From positions 1-15,069 of the forward strand of contig CALYBF010000018.1 in the NCBI GenBank assembly GCA_944393755.1: a stretch of 15,069 nucleotides of DNA, in the 5' to 3' direction. The notes below the pieces were generated by a model, which saw only the letters and a program-made list of their open reading frames with translations, searched no databases and was not told where the DNA came from. Positions 1 to 7,697 of the stretch are shown here, one piece after another. Position 1 is the stretch's first letter; each line of letters begins with the position of its first letter. Origin of the DNA: an uncultured Clostridia bacterium (GTDB taxonomy: Bacteria; Bacillota; Clostridia; TANB77; CAG-508). The translations under genes and the position numbers were made by a program.

Positions 1-279
1 TTAAAAGATAAATATTTTGTTAAATCTAATAGAGAATCAGGCTATGGTAGATATGATATAATGCTAGAACCAAAAGATAAAAATGGAAATAGCTTTATAA
101 TGGAATTTAAAATATCAGAAAATATGGAAGAAGAAAATTTAGAGAAGCTAATAGAAGAAGCGAAAAAACAAATAGAAGAAAAGAAATATGAACAAGAACT
201 AAAAGAAAAAGGGTTTACAAATATAACAAAAATGATATTCGCATTTAAAGGAAAAGAAGTTAAAACGGAGATTTTTTAA
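1..279 (+). CDS. PD-(D/E)XK nuclease-like protein, C-terminal fragment
   Basis: The frame is open from the first base, so this is the 3' end of a longer gene; the internal ATG at 61 is not a credible start. The visible 92 residues contain GYGRYDIMLEP, then FIMEFKI and a charged helix, ending in an AFKGKEV segment. D..(E)xK in this order is the core of the PD-(D/E)XK fold found at the C-terminus of AAA-ATPase-like proteins of the DUF1703/PDDEXK_9 group, which often have an N-terminal AAA domain. That ATPase part would lie outside the window. Members of this group are common in gut Firmicutes and Bacteroidetes, and their function is not firmly established. The gene ends at a strong terminator, so it is transcriptionally separate from the following U32 gene. 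The family call rests on motif recall. Confidence 0.75.
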   Translation, partial: LKDKYFVKSNRESGYGRYDIMLEPKDKNGNSFIMEFKISENMEEENLEKLIEEAKKQIEEKKYEQELKEKGFTNITKMIFAFKGKEVKTEIF

Positions 280-296
280 TTATATAATTTAAAAGA

Positions 297-327
297 AATA
301 ATCAGAAATTTTTCTGGTTATTTTTTT
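297..327 (+). terminator. Rho-independent terminator after the PD-(D/E)XK gene
   Basis: A 12-bp stem with one G-T pair (AATAATCAGAAA / TTTCTGGTTATT) and a very short loop is followed by a run of T. It starts 17 bases after the stop codon. Confidence 0.85.
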
Positions 328-338
328 GTCGAAAATAT

Positions 339-366
339 TTGTATTTATTTTTTTTAATGTTATAAT
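339..366 (+). promoter_or_regulatory. candidate promoter of the U32 gene
   Basis: A perfect TATAAT at 361-366 is preceded by a weak -35-like TTGTAT at 339-344 (16-base spacing). It lies between the upstream terminator and the U32 ribosome binding site. Confidence 0.5.
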
Positions 367-392
367 AATAAAAAAAGTTATTGGAGGAAAAT

Positions 393-2855
393 ATGATAGA
401 ATTACTTGCTCCAGCAGGAAATTTTGAGTGTCTAAAAGCTGCTGTACAAAATGGTGCAAATAGTGTTTACTTTGGTTCTAATTATTTTAGTGCAAGAGCA
501 TTTGCTAGTAATTTTAATGATGAAAACTTAAAAAAAGCAATTGAGTATGCTAAAATTCGTGGCGTAAAAACATATTTAACATTAAACACATTAATAAAAG
601 ATAATGAATTTGATGAAGCGATTTTACTTGCAAGCAAAGCATATGAATATGGAATAGATGCAATACTTGTACAAGATTTAGGTTTAGCAAGAAAATTAAT
701 AAAACTATTTCCAGACTTACCAATACACGGAAGTACACAAATGACAGTACATAACTTAAATGGTGCTTTAGAATTACAAGAACTTGGTTTTAAAAGAGTA
801 GTACTTGCAAGAGAATTATCATTAGATGAAATTACATATATAGCCAAAAACGTAAATATAGAAATAGAGTGTTTTGTACATGGTGCTTTATGTATTTCAT
901 ATTCGGGACAATGTTTATTTTCTAGTATGCTTCGGTGGTCGTTCTGGTAATAGAGGAAAATGTGCAGGACCTTGTAGGCTTCCATATAAACTTCTAGAAA
1001 ACAATAAAGAACTTGACTCTGGCTATTTATTAAGTACAAGAGATTTATGTGGTATAGATTATATTCCAGATTTTATAAAAGCAGGTGTAAAATGTTTAAA
1101 AATAGAAGGCAGAATGAAATCACCAGAATATGTTGCAATAGTAACTAATATTTATAGAAAATATATAGATTTAGCAAACTCAAAAGAAGAATATAAAGTA
1201 TCATCAAAAGATAAAAAAACATTGATGCAAGCATTTAACCGTGGTATGACATCATCTCGGGCATTTAGATAGTAGCAGTAATAAAAACCTTGTTTATAAA
1301 GAAAAACCAAATAATATGGGCTTATATATAGGAACTGTTAAAAGATATAATAAAACAAAAGGATATATAACATTAGAACTAGAAGATAAAATAGAAGTTG
1401 GAGACACAATAGCAATAGAAAACCGTACAGGTTCTTATAAAATATCAGAACTTATGGAAAACGGAAAAAACATCAAAAAAACAGAAATTGGCCAAACAGT
1501 AACAATTGGTAGAATAAAAACAAATATAAAAAATGGATATAAAATATATAGATTAGTCTCAAAAGAACTATCAAAAAAAGCCAAAGAAAGCTACCGAGAT
1601 GAAAACAGAAAAGTTGCTTTAAATGCTATAGTTACAATAAAAAAGAAAAAACCTATTTCTATAGAAATAACATCTTGTAGTAATTTAGAATTATATAAAG
1701 ATTTACAAATCACTTGTAATTTAGATTATATACCAGAAAAAGCAAAAACACACCCATTAGAAAAAGAAACTGTTATAAAACAACTATCAAAAACAGGAAC
1801 ATCTCCTTTTTACTTTAAAAATATTAAAGTAAATATGGATAATGATGTGTTTATTCCAAAACTAAGTATATTAAATGAATTGCGAAGAAATGGTTTATCA
1901 AATGTTGGAAGTATCGCACAATCAAGAATAGTAAGACATATTCCAAAAGTTTTATTAGAAACAATATCTAAAGGAGAAAACCAAACTCTTTCAAATATGA
2001 GAGATTTTGTAAATACAAAAATAGATAAAAAAACAAAACCAAAAATCTCAGTATTATTAAACATTTTAGATGAAAACTTAGATTATAGTAAATTAGAGCA
2101 TATTGATAATATATATATACCATTAAAATACTTCACTTCAAAGAAATATGAAAACTCTTTAAAAACAATTAGTAAAAAATTTGATACATATATTTATATG
2201 CCAACAATTGTTAAAGGTAATTATAAAAACTTATTTTTAGCCAATGCAGAAGATGCTGTAAATAAATATAATATCCAAGGTTTTGTTATTTCTAACATAT
2301 GTACTGTACGATTACTTAATAATTTATTTGAAAACTTAAATAAATATTTTAAAATAATTTCTAATTATACATTTAACGTATTTAACTCTCATACAGTATT
2401 AGAATTAAAAAAACTTGGTGTAAGCAAGTTTACAATATCACCTGAGCTTGATAAAAAAACTATAGAAAGTTTATGTAATTATAATTATTTACAAAAAGAA
2501 TTGATTGTTTATGGTAAAACTCCTTTATTACATATGAATTATTGTGTACTTCGGAGAATCTAATAAATGCTACCCTACTTGTAAATCTAGATGTCAAAAT
2601 GAGAATATTTATTATTTAAAAGACAGGTTAAATATGGAATTTGAAGTAATGCCTGATAATATTCAAACAGTAACTACATTGTTTAATAGTAAAACTACAT
2701 CTATTTCATCTAAAGACTTTGGAATAGATTTTGCAAGAATAGATATATTGCACGAAAGTATTCCTGAAATAAACAAAATTGTTGAAATAGTTAAAAATGG
2801 TAAAAAATTACAAGGAAAAGATTTTACAAGTGGAAATTTAAATAGAGAAATATAA
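393..2855 (+). CDS. U32 family (RlhA-like, DUF3656-type) protein, interrupted by three identical +1 frameshift sites
   Basis: Joined across three +1 shifts, the reading frame gives about 819 residues, the usual length for clostridial U32 proteins with a C-terminal DUF3656 region. The U32 signature is present (ECFVHGALCISYSGQC), followed by GGRSGNRGKCAGPCRLPY and IEGRMKSPEYVA. The C-terminal part has CYPTC and ends in GNLNREI. Relatives such as E. coli RlhA (YdcP) hydroxylate a 23S rRNA cytidine and others modify tRNA, so an RNA-hydroxylation role is likelier than proteolysis. The start is ATG 393 behind GGAGG at 383-387; an in-frame TTG at 381 overlaps that site and is unlikely. Frame changes are needed at 933, 1258 and 2552. 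At each an extra C forms a CGG codon just before a Gly codon, and family-like sequence continues with no residue lost. Apart from these sites nothing looks decayed. A gene caller would report three or four separate ORFs or a pseudogene. Confidence 0.85.
927..939 (+). other. putative +1 recoding site 1 (CTT-CGG-T)
   Basis: In frame the sequence reads ATG CTT CGG TGG and soon stops. Omitting C933 gives ATG CTT GGT GGT CGT TCT, restoring the family motif SSMLGGRSGNRGKCAGPC. The CGG codon occupies 933-935. Confidence 0.7.
1252..1264 (+). other. putative +1 recoding site 2 (TCT-CGG-G)
   Basis: In frame it reads TCA TCT CGG GCA and reaches TAG at 1270. Omitting C1258 gives TCA TCT GGG CAT TTA, restoring FNRGMTSSGHL, which matches the usual FNRGxxSGxL block of U32 proteins. 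The CGG codon is 1258-1260. Confidence 0.7.
2546..2558 (+). other. putative +1 recoding site 3 (CTT-CGG-A)
   Basis: In frame it reads GTA CTT CGG AGA ATC TAA. Omitting C2552 gives GTA CTT GGA GAA TCT AAT, restoring CVLGESNKCYPTCKSRC, a conserved block of the C-terminal region. The CGG codon is 2552-2554, with the same CTT before it as at site 1. Confidence 0.7.
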
Positions 2856-2880
2856 AGACAGGACCTTTTTCTGTCTTTTT
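2854..2880 (+). terminator. terminator of the U32 gene
   Basis: The stem AAAGACAG / CTGTCTTT overlaps the TAA stop codon and runs into a T tract. Confidence 0.8.
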
Positions 2881-2913
2881 CATTGTGAAATATACACATA
2901 CTTTTAACTTTTT

Positions 2914-2965
2914 TGGTACTGATGGTGGGACTCGAACCCACATGGTTTCCCGCTAGATTTTGAGT
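2914..2965 (-). repeat. tRNA-Leu(CAA) 3'-half: attachment-site remnant of an integrated element
   Basis: Read on the minus strand this is the 3' part of a leucine tRNA. It has the anticodon loop CTCAAAA (anticodon CAA at 2960-2962), a long variable arm, the T-arm GTGGG-TTCGAGT-CCCAC, and an acceptor strand ending in a discriminator A plus CCA. The 5' half (acceptor 5' strand, D-arm) is absent; the sequence beyond 2965 is unrelated and AT-rich. Tyrosine integrases commonly insert at tRNA 3' ends, rebuild the tRNA at one boundary and leave such a fragment at the other. The orientation implies that the element lies to the right and that the intact tRNA-Leu is beyond the right edge of the window. 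No integrase gene is visible here. Confidence 0.8.
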
Positions 2966-3117
2966 CTTTTAAGGCATTTTATAGTTATTTATTTTTAACA
3001 TTAAATATTGCTTTTTAAAAAGCTCAAAATCATGAATATTCTAGCATTTATACTTGATTTTCTTACTTACTAAATAAGATTATAATTTTTTATAATTTTA
3101 CAGATTTTTTGAAAAAA

Positions 3118-3149
3118 TGTTAGATATTTTGTTAGATATTATTAGATGT
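3118..3149. repeat. short direct repeats near the att remnant
   Basis: TGTTAGATATT occurs at 3118-3128 and 3130-3140 (12-base period), followed by the degenerate copy ATTAGATGTG. Direct repeats about 150 bases inside an att core could be arm-type integrase binding sites. In such AT-rich DNA chance is possible. The rest of 2966-3242 shows no gene. Confidence 0.35.
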
Positions 3150-3242
3150 GATAGATGATTTATTATTGATTTAAACTTAAGGCTATTTACTTAATCGTAA
3201 ATGGTCTTTTATTAATTATAAAAAGAAATGGAGTTGATTTTA

Positions 3243-3596
3243 ATGAAAATTGAATACACAAAACACGGAGATTATTATCTTCCAAATTTATCTGCACCAG
3301 AAAAAGTAAATGTTCTTAAACTAGGTAAATATGGTCAAATGAGATTTAAATTTTTACAAGAAAATAGAAAAGCTGAATACACTATTTTGTTTATTAATAA
3401 TAATTTACAAAAACATTTGATGGAAATAGATGAAATAGCAAATGCAAGATTTGAATTGCTAATGAAACAGTTTATTGAAAAAGAAAATATTACAGAAGAA
3501 CTAAAAGCCACTAACCAAATGGAATGGGTTGGTAAAATGAACAACATTAAAAATTGTGTCCAAGAAATTATATTAAAAGAATTAATTTATGTATAG
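3243..3596 (+). CDS. tnpV: TnpV-family transposon-encoded protein
   Basis: This small, soluble, charged protein of about 117 residues matches the TnpV family (named from Tn4451/Tn4453-type mobilisable transposons of clostridia). Diagnostic blocks are an N-terminal KIEYTKHGDYYLPNL, then KLGKYGQMRFKFLQENRKAEYT, and a C-terminal QMEWVGKMNNI followed by ELIYV. I chose ATG 3243 because it gives the family-typical MKIEYT N-terminus and has GGAG at 3230-3233; the ATG at 3228 overlaps that site. The biochemical role of TnpV is not established, but it is a reliable marker of integrative mobilisable elements. The gene sits between the tRNA-Leu att remnant and the mobilisation genes and is followed 15 bases later by another small gene, probably in the same transcript. 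Confidence 0.85.
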   Translation: MKIEYTKHGDYYLPNLSAPEKVNVLKLGKYGQMRFKFLQENRKAEYTILFINNNLQKHLMEIDEIANARFELLMKQFIEKENITEELKATNQMEWVGKMNNIKNCVQEIILKELIYV

Positions 3597-3611
3597 AAAG
3601 AGGTAATGATT

Positions 3612-3935
3612 ATGGAAGAAAAAAGATTATATGATGTAGATTCAATAGAATTTAATGAATTATTAGATACAGCAAGAATTGAACTTAAAAATGATGATTT
3701 AGAATACCAGGATTTAGAAAATCAAGTGAATGAAATTATGGATAAATATCCAAGAATACATTCCCTTTTTGAAAATGATGAAGTAACAAATTTAAACGAA
3801 GAAGAATGTAAAATGTTGCAAAATTTAATATCACTTTATCTTAAAATGAGCAGTTTTGAAGAAAGAAAAATTTTCTTTTTAGGTGCTAGAGAAAACTATT
3901 TTTATTTTAAAAATATGAATTTAATTAAAGAATAA
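3612..3935 (+). CDS. small acidic protein linked to TnpV elements, function unknown
   Basis: The 107-residue product is acidic, mostly helical in appearance, and has no signal peptide or membrane segment. It contains YPRIHSLFEND in the middle and ends in a helix with SSFEERKIFFLGARENYFYFKNM. I recognise this as a conserved hypothetical (possibly the DUF6664 group) often encoded next to tnpV in clostridial mobilisable elements, but I cannot name a function. ATG 3612 is preferred over ATG 3606 because the GAAAGAGG at 3596-3603 then has 8 bases of spacing instead of 2. It ends the transcript that begins at tnpV; a terminator follows about 50 bases downstream. Confidence 0.65.
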   Translation: MEEKRLYDVDSIEFNELLDTARIELKNDDLEYQDLENQVNEIMDKYPRIHSLFENDEVTNLNEEECKMLQNLISLYLKMSSFEERKIFFLGARENYFYFKNMNLIKE

Positions 3936-3989
3936 TTTTATAAAAATTAATAAGAAAAATATATAAATAATGTAAAACTTCTTATTTTT

Positions 3990-4025
3990 AGGCACAAAAA
4001 TTTAAAATATTTGTGCCTTCTTTTT
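3990..4025 (+). terminator. terminator of the tnpV transcript
   Basis: The 9-bp stem AGGCACAAA / TTTGTGCCT (3990-3998 and 4010-4018) is followed by a T-rich tail. Confidence 0.85.
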
Positions 4026-4057
4026 GTTTTAGTAAATTCAAATGGAAAATTTTAATT

Positions 4058-4150
4058 GTGAGTACTTTCTAAAATTATTGAATATGCAAGCACCGTATTT
4101 GTACTCACGCCCAAATACCTATCAAGAATGGGACAAATCCCAAACCCTAA
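4058..4150. other. candidate origin of transfer (oriT)
   Basis: This gene-free stretch directly upstream of mobC and the relaxase has a long-range inverted repeat, GTGAGTAC (4058-4065) and GTACTCAC (4101-4108), then a tight hairpin TGGGA-caaa-TCCCA (4129-4142) followed by CAAACCCTAAAA. An inverted repeat followed by a nick region beside the mobilisation genes is the standard oriT layout. The exact nick site cannot be read from the sequence. Confidence 0.5.
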
Positions 4151-4203
4151 AATAAAAAGAGCAAAACACCAAAAATTTTTATAGAAAGTGAGATGAAAAT
4201 TTT

Positions 4204-4569
4204 ATGAGAAAACGTAATATAAAAATCAACATATTTTTAAATGAAGATGAAAAAAGAATTTTTGATGAAAAAGTTAGAAAGTCTGGACTAACGAAATCAG
4301 ATTTCTTTAGAAAAATTATTCAAGATTATGAACTAAAAGAACAACCTGATGAAAGATTCTATGAAATGTTAAATCAATTACGAGGTATGGCAAATAATTT
4401 AAACCAAATGGCAAGAACTTACAATAGATATCAAGGTTATATGAAAGAGAATAAATTCACACCTCTATTAAATCAAATTCAAGATTTAGTTTTAAGTATG
4501 CAAGAGGTTTATCTTATCCCTCAAAAGAAAGGAGCTTTAAATGGCAATAACAAAAATATGGAAATTTAA
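4204..4569 (+). CDS. mobC: MobC-like ribbon-helix-helix mobilisation accessory protein
   Basis: The 121-residue protein begins with RKRNIKINIFLNEDEKRIF and SGLTKSDFFRKII, the pattern of a ribbon-helix-helix DNA-binding domain. A second half with LRGMANNLNQMARTYN is typical of MobC proteins (PF05713), ending in a helical NQIQDLVLSM segment. MobC proteins bind oriT and help the relaxase open the DNA. The gene lies just after the candidate oriT and overlaps the relaxase start by 29 bases in another frame, implying translational coupling. The ribosome binding site is modest (AAAGTGAG at 4185-4192, 11 bases upstream). A four-codon ORF (ATG 4193) ends in an ATGA overlap with this start and may help reinitiation. 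Confidence 0.8.
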   Translation: MRKRNIKINIFLNEDEKRIFDEKVRKSGLTKSDFFRKIIQDYELKEQPDERFYEMLNQLRGMANNLNQMARTYNRYQGYMKENKFTPLLNQIQDLVLSMQEVYLIPQKKGALNGNNKNMEI

Positions 4570-5827
4570 AAGCAGACTAGATCAACTTATAGAATATGCA
4601 ATTAATGGAGAAAAAACGGAACAAAAATTATATGTATCAGGTATCAATTGCATACCTGATACTGCTTTTTATGAAATGAAAAATGTTAAGAAACAATTTT
4701 TTAAAACTGAAGGAATTGAATGTTTTCACGGTATACAATCTTTTGCTAAAGATGAAGTTACTCCAGAACAAGCACATGAAATTGGTGTAAAACTTGCAGA
4801 TGAACTATGGGGAGAAAATTTTCAAGTAATTGTATCTACCCATTTAAACACTGATAATATTCACAACCACTTTGTTATAAATTCTGTTTCATTTTTAGAT
4901 GGCAAAAGATTTTGTAACACAAAAAGGGACTATGCACTTATGAGAAAAACATCTGATAGACTTTGTAAAGAATATGGATTAAGTGTTTTAAAGCAAGAAG
5001 AAAAATACAATAAATATGCTACAAGTAATTTATACAAAGAACTTATGAGAGATTCTATTGATTATGCAATAGCCAGTAGCAAAGATTATGATGAATTTAT
5101 ACAAATATTAAAAGACTTAGATTATATTATAACTGATAAAAACAACTCACTATCTATTAGACGAGAACCTTATAAAAGAAACTCTAGGATTGAAAAGCAA
5201 TTTGGTAAAAATTATTCTAAAGAAAACATCTTTAAAAGAATATTAGAAACTCAAGCTACCTTTCCTTATTCTCCAGATCCATATTTATTAATTAATAGGA
5301 CTTATAAATATTACAATAATATAAAAGAAAAACATTATCCACAAAAAGGCAGTATTTTATACTTATTTTTTCATTATAAGAAATTATTTGGTATCAAGAC
5401 AGAAAATGACTTAAAATCGAATATAACAAGAATTACACCAGAATTAATAAAAGAACTTAAAAAAATTGATGAATATTCTAATCAAGCAAAATTATTAGCT
5501 ACTAATAATATAAACACAGAAGAAGAACTCCTTAATTTTGAAAAAAGCATTTACGAAAAAATAAATCCTTTAAAAAGTGAACGAGAAAACCTATGGAAGA
5601 AACACAAAAAAGCTAAAACTAATGATGAAAAGAAAGATATTGAAAATCAAATTATAGATATTTCTAAAAAGATTTCTCCTCTTTCAGAACAAATAAAATG
5701 TTGCAACAACATAACAAATAGGCTAAACAAGATTAAAAATTTTGAATTTAAGAATAGTTTAGAAATTGAACATTTTGAAAAAGAAACAAAATACATGAAT
5801 AAAGAAAAATATCATAAGAATATTTGA
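4541..5827 (+). CDS. MOBP-type relaxase (mobilisation nuclease), complete
   Basis: The 428-residue protein has a relaxase domain (PF03432) at residues 1-230. It opens with a candidate catalytic Tyr19 in LIEYAINGEKT, then KLYVSGINC, and has the metal-binding histidine cluster STHLNTDNIHNHF with H101, H108 and H110. The C-terminal third is a lysine/glutamate-rich, coiled-coil-like helical region (from about residue 330). The enzyme would nick the element at oriT and stay bound to the 5' end for transfer through a helper conjugation system. The start ATG 4541 has AAAGGAG at 4528-4534. It overlaps mobC and is convergent with metG. A diverged, N-terminally deleted homologue lies at 7698-8654; differences at many third codon positions show that the two are not a recent duplication. 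Confidence 0.9.
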   Translation: MAITKIWKFKSRLDQLIEYAINGEKTEQKLYVSGINCIPDTAFYEMKNVKKQFFKTEGIECFHGIQSFAKDEVTPEQAHEIGVKLADELWGENFQVIVSTHLNTDNIHNHFVINSVSFLDGKRFCNTKRDYALMRKTSDRLCKEYGLSVLKQEEKYNKYATSNLYKELMRDSIDYAIASSKDYDEFIQILKDLDYIITDKNNSLSIRREPYKRNSRIEKQFGKNYSKENIFKRILETQATFPYSPDPYLLINRTYKYYNNIKEKHYPQKGSILYLFFHYKKLFGIKTENDLKSNITRITPELIKELKKIDEYSNQAKLLATNNINTEEELLNFEKSIYEKINPLKSERENLWKKHKKAKTNDEKKDIENQIIDISKKISPLSEQIKCCNNITNRLNKIKNFEFKNSLEIEHFEKETKYMNKEKYHKNI

Positions 5828-5850
5828 TATTTATTTTTACAAAATTAAGC

Positions 5851-5885
5851 AAAACCACGTAACTAATTATGTACGTGGTTTTTTT
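5851..5885. terminator. bidirectional terminator between relaxase and metG
   Basis: The 11-bp stem AAAACCACGTA / TACGTGGTTTT (5851-5861, 5872-5882) has A's on one side and T's on the other. It serves the relaxase on the plus strand and plausibly metG on the minus strand. Confidence 0.85.
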
Positions 5886-5886
5886 A

Positions 5887-7620
5887 TTATAACTCTATTT
5901 CTTCTTCAGGTTCTCTTTGCTTTTTTTTGTCTCCTTTACGTTTAGTTTGTGATTTATTTTGAGAAATTCTTACAAATAGTGGTTTTGGGTCATTAATTTT
6001 GGTATTAGGCTCTACTGTAATTTTTTGCCATGTAGCTTCTTCAATTCCTAAATATTCTCTTATTCTTTCTGATGAATTTGGCATAAAAGGCTCATATAAG
6101 TTTGACAAGTTTGCAATTAAATTAACACAAGTATATATTGTATCATTAAATGCTGCTCTATCACTATTTTTTTGTTCCCAAGGCTTTCTTGAATCATAAT
6201 ATCTATTTCCTTCCTCAACCAAATGCATAATTGCTAATGTTGCTTTCTTAAATTCACCATTTTCTATATATTCTCCAACTTCTTCATATGTTTTATCTAT
6301 TTTCTCTGCAAACTCAGGATCCATTTGTCCTTCTGGAACACAATCTAATCCTTTAAAATTTAATGTTCTATTTACTAAGTTTCCATACTTATTAGTAATT
6401 TCTGAATTATGAACAGTAACATAATCATCTATTGAAAAATTGCTATCCTTTTTTTCAGGTCCATTAGCCATTAAAAAATATCTTAATGTGTCTCTGTCAT
6501 AATCTCTTATCATATCATTTATTGTTATACCATTTCCTTTAGATTTTGATATTTTTTCGGAATCTATATTTAAATACTCTGATGATACCATTACATCTGG
6601 AAGTTTATAATCGTCATCCATAGCTGAAAGTAATGCTGGTAATATAATACTATGAAAAGTTATATTATCTTTGCCATGTACCATATATATTTTGCTTTTA
6701 TCATTTTTCCAAAATTCTTCCCAATCTAATCCATTTTCTGCACAGTATTTTTGTGTCATTGTTATATATCCCAATACTGCTTCTATCCATACATACATTT
6801 TTTTATCTTCATAACCAGGTATTGTTACATCAACTCCCCAGTCAAGGTCTCTAGTAACTGCTCTATCTCGTAATCCTTCTTTTAGATACTTCTCCGTTTC
6901 TTTTTTAGAATTCAATCTCCAATTTTCAGAATTTCCATCAAAATATTCTTCTATTTGAGGTTGTAATTTTGACAATGCTAAATATAAATTTTTGTTATCT
7001 CTTAAATGTACTTTCTCACCACATTCTACACAAGTTGCACCATCTAAATCTTCTTCAGTTGGTATATATCCACAATCACATTGGTCTCCCTTACTTTGCT
7101 CTCCACAAGATGGACAAGTTAATGTTAATTCTCTATCTGCCAAAAATCTATCACAATGGTCACAAAAAGGTTGTCTATCTGCTTTTTCATAAATGTATCC
7201 GTTTTCATACATTTTTTCCAACATTTTTTGTACTGTTTTCTTATGATATTCATCCTCTGTCTTTCCGTATAAATCATATGTAAATCCCATATCTCTAAAT
7301 GTTTTGTCAAATTCCGCATTATATTCTTCTGCAATTTCTTTAGCTGTTCTTCCTTCTTTTCTTGCTCTTTGAGTTATTGGAGTTCCATGACAATCAGTAC
7401 CAGAAACATATATAACATTATCTCCCATCTCTCTATAATATCTTGCCAATACATCTCCTGGTAATAATGCTGCTAAATGTCCTAAATGTAATGAACTATT
7501 TGCATATGGCCATGCTCCACCAATAACAATATTTCTTTTTTCTGGATTATATTTTTTCTTTGGCTTCAAACTCACATTTTTTGTTACCTTCAATTGTTTT
7601 AAAAACTCCTCTCTTTCCAT
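5887..7620 (-). CDS. metG: methionyl-tRNA synthetase (double zinc-knuckle type), accessory copy
   Basis: This class I synthetase charges tRNA-Met with methionine in the cytosol. The 577-residue product has a basic N-terminal extension, then IVIGGAWPYANSSLHLGH (HIGH motif at residues 45-48). A connective peptide carries four Cys pairs (CDHC, CPSC, CDC, CVEC), and the KMSKS-type loop is KISKS at 356-360. It ends in a Lys/Glu-rich tail rather than the C-terminal tRNA-binding domain of many Bacillus-type MetRS. The start is ATG 7620 with AAAGGAG five bases upstream; an in-frame TTG at 7635 overlaps the Shine-Dalgarno. No T-box leader is present. The gene is intact, has its own promoter, and sits between two relaxase genes, which points to a mobile cargo gene. 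By analogy with MetRS2-type second synthetases known to give resistance to MetRS inhibitors, it could be a resistance gene; this is inferred. Confidence 0.92.
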   Translation of the reverse strand: MEREEFLKQLKVTKNVSLKPKKKYNPEKRNIVIGGAWPYANSSLHLGHLAALLPGDVLARYYREMGDNVIYVSGTDCHGTPITQRARKEGRTAKEIAEEYNAEFDKTFRDMGFTYDLYGKTEDEYHKKTVQKMLEKMYENGYIYEKADRQPFCDHCDRFLADRELTLTCPSCGEQSKGDQCDCGYIPTEEDLDGATCVECGEKVHLRDNKNLYLALSKLQPQIEEYFDGNSENWRLNSKKETEKYLKEGLRDRAVTRDLDWGVDVTIPGYEDKKMYVWIEAVLGYITMTQKYCAENGLDWEEFWKNDKSKIYMVHGKDNITFHSIILPALLSAMDDDYKLPDVMVSSEYLNIDSEKISKSKGNGITINDMIRDYDRDTLRYFLMANGPEKKDSNFSIDDYVTVHNSEITNKYGNLVNRTLNFKGLDCVPEGQMDPEFAEKIDKTYEEVGEYIENGEFKKATLAIMHLVEEGNRYYDSRKPWEQKNSDRAAFNDTIYTCVNLIANLSNLYEPFMPNSSERIREYLGIEEATWQKITVEPNTKINDPKPLFVRISQNKSQTKRKGDKKKQREPEEEIEL

Positions 7621-7654
7621 CTTAACTCCTTTCAATTATTTAATAATCTTTTCT

Positions 7655-7683
7655 ATTATATCATATTTTAAACATTTTTTCAA
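7655..7683 (-). promoter_or_regulatory. sigma-A promoter of metG
   Basis: On the minus strand TTGAAA (7678-7683), 17 bases, TATAAT (7655-7660). It lies between the metG ribosome binding site and the broken end of the second relaxase. Confidence 0.85.
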
Positions 7684-7697
7684 CTTTTTGCCCATTT

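Noticed and set aside
482..1039. Long open frame on the minus strand opposite the U32 gene
   Set aside because: It overlaps well-recognised U32 coding sequence, has no ribosome binding site, and its translation looks like random AT-rich hydrophobic sequence.
927..2558. Systematic sequencing error as the cause of the three extra C's
   Set aside because: TTCGG and TCTCGG also occur elsewhere (about 6555, 8220, 9015) without breaking a frame, so a simple motif-linked error is not supported. It is kept as the main alternative to test with reads.
2914..3000. Complete tRNA-Leu gene
   Set aside because: Only the 3' half is present; no D-arm or matching 5' acceptor strand follows 2965.
6969..7283. 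Open frames on the plus strand inside metG
   Set aside because: They are antisense to conserved MetRS coding sequence and have no family features.
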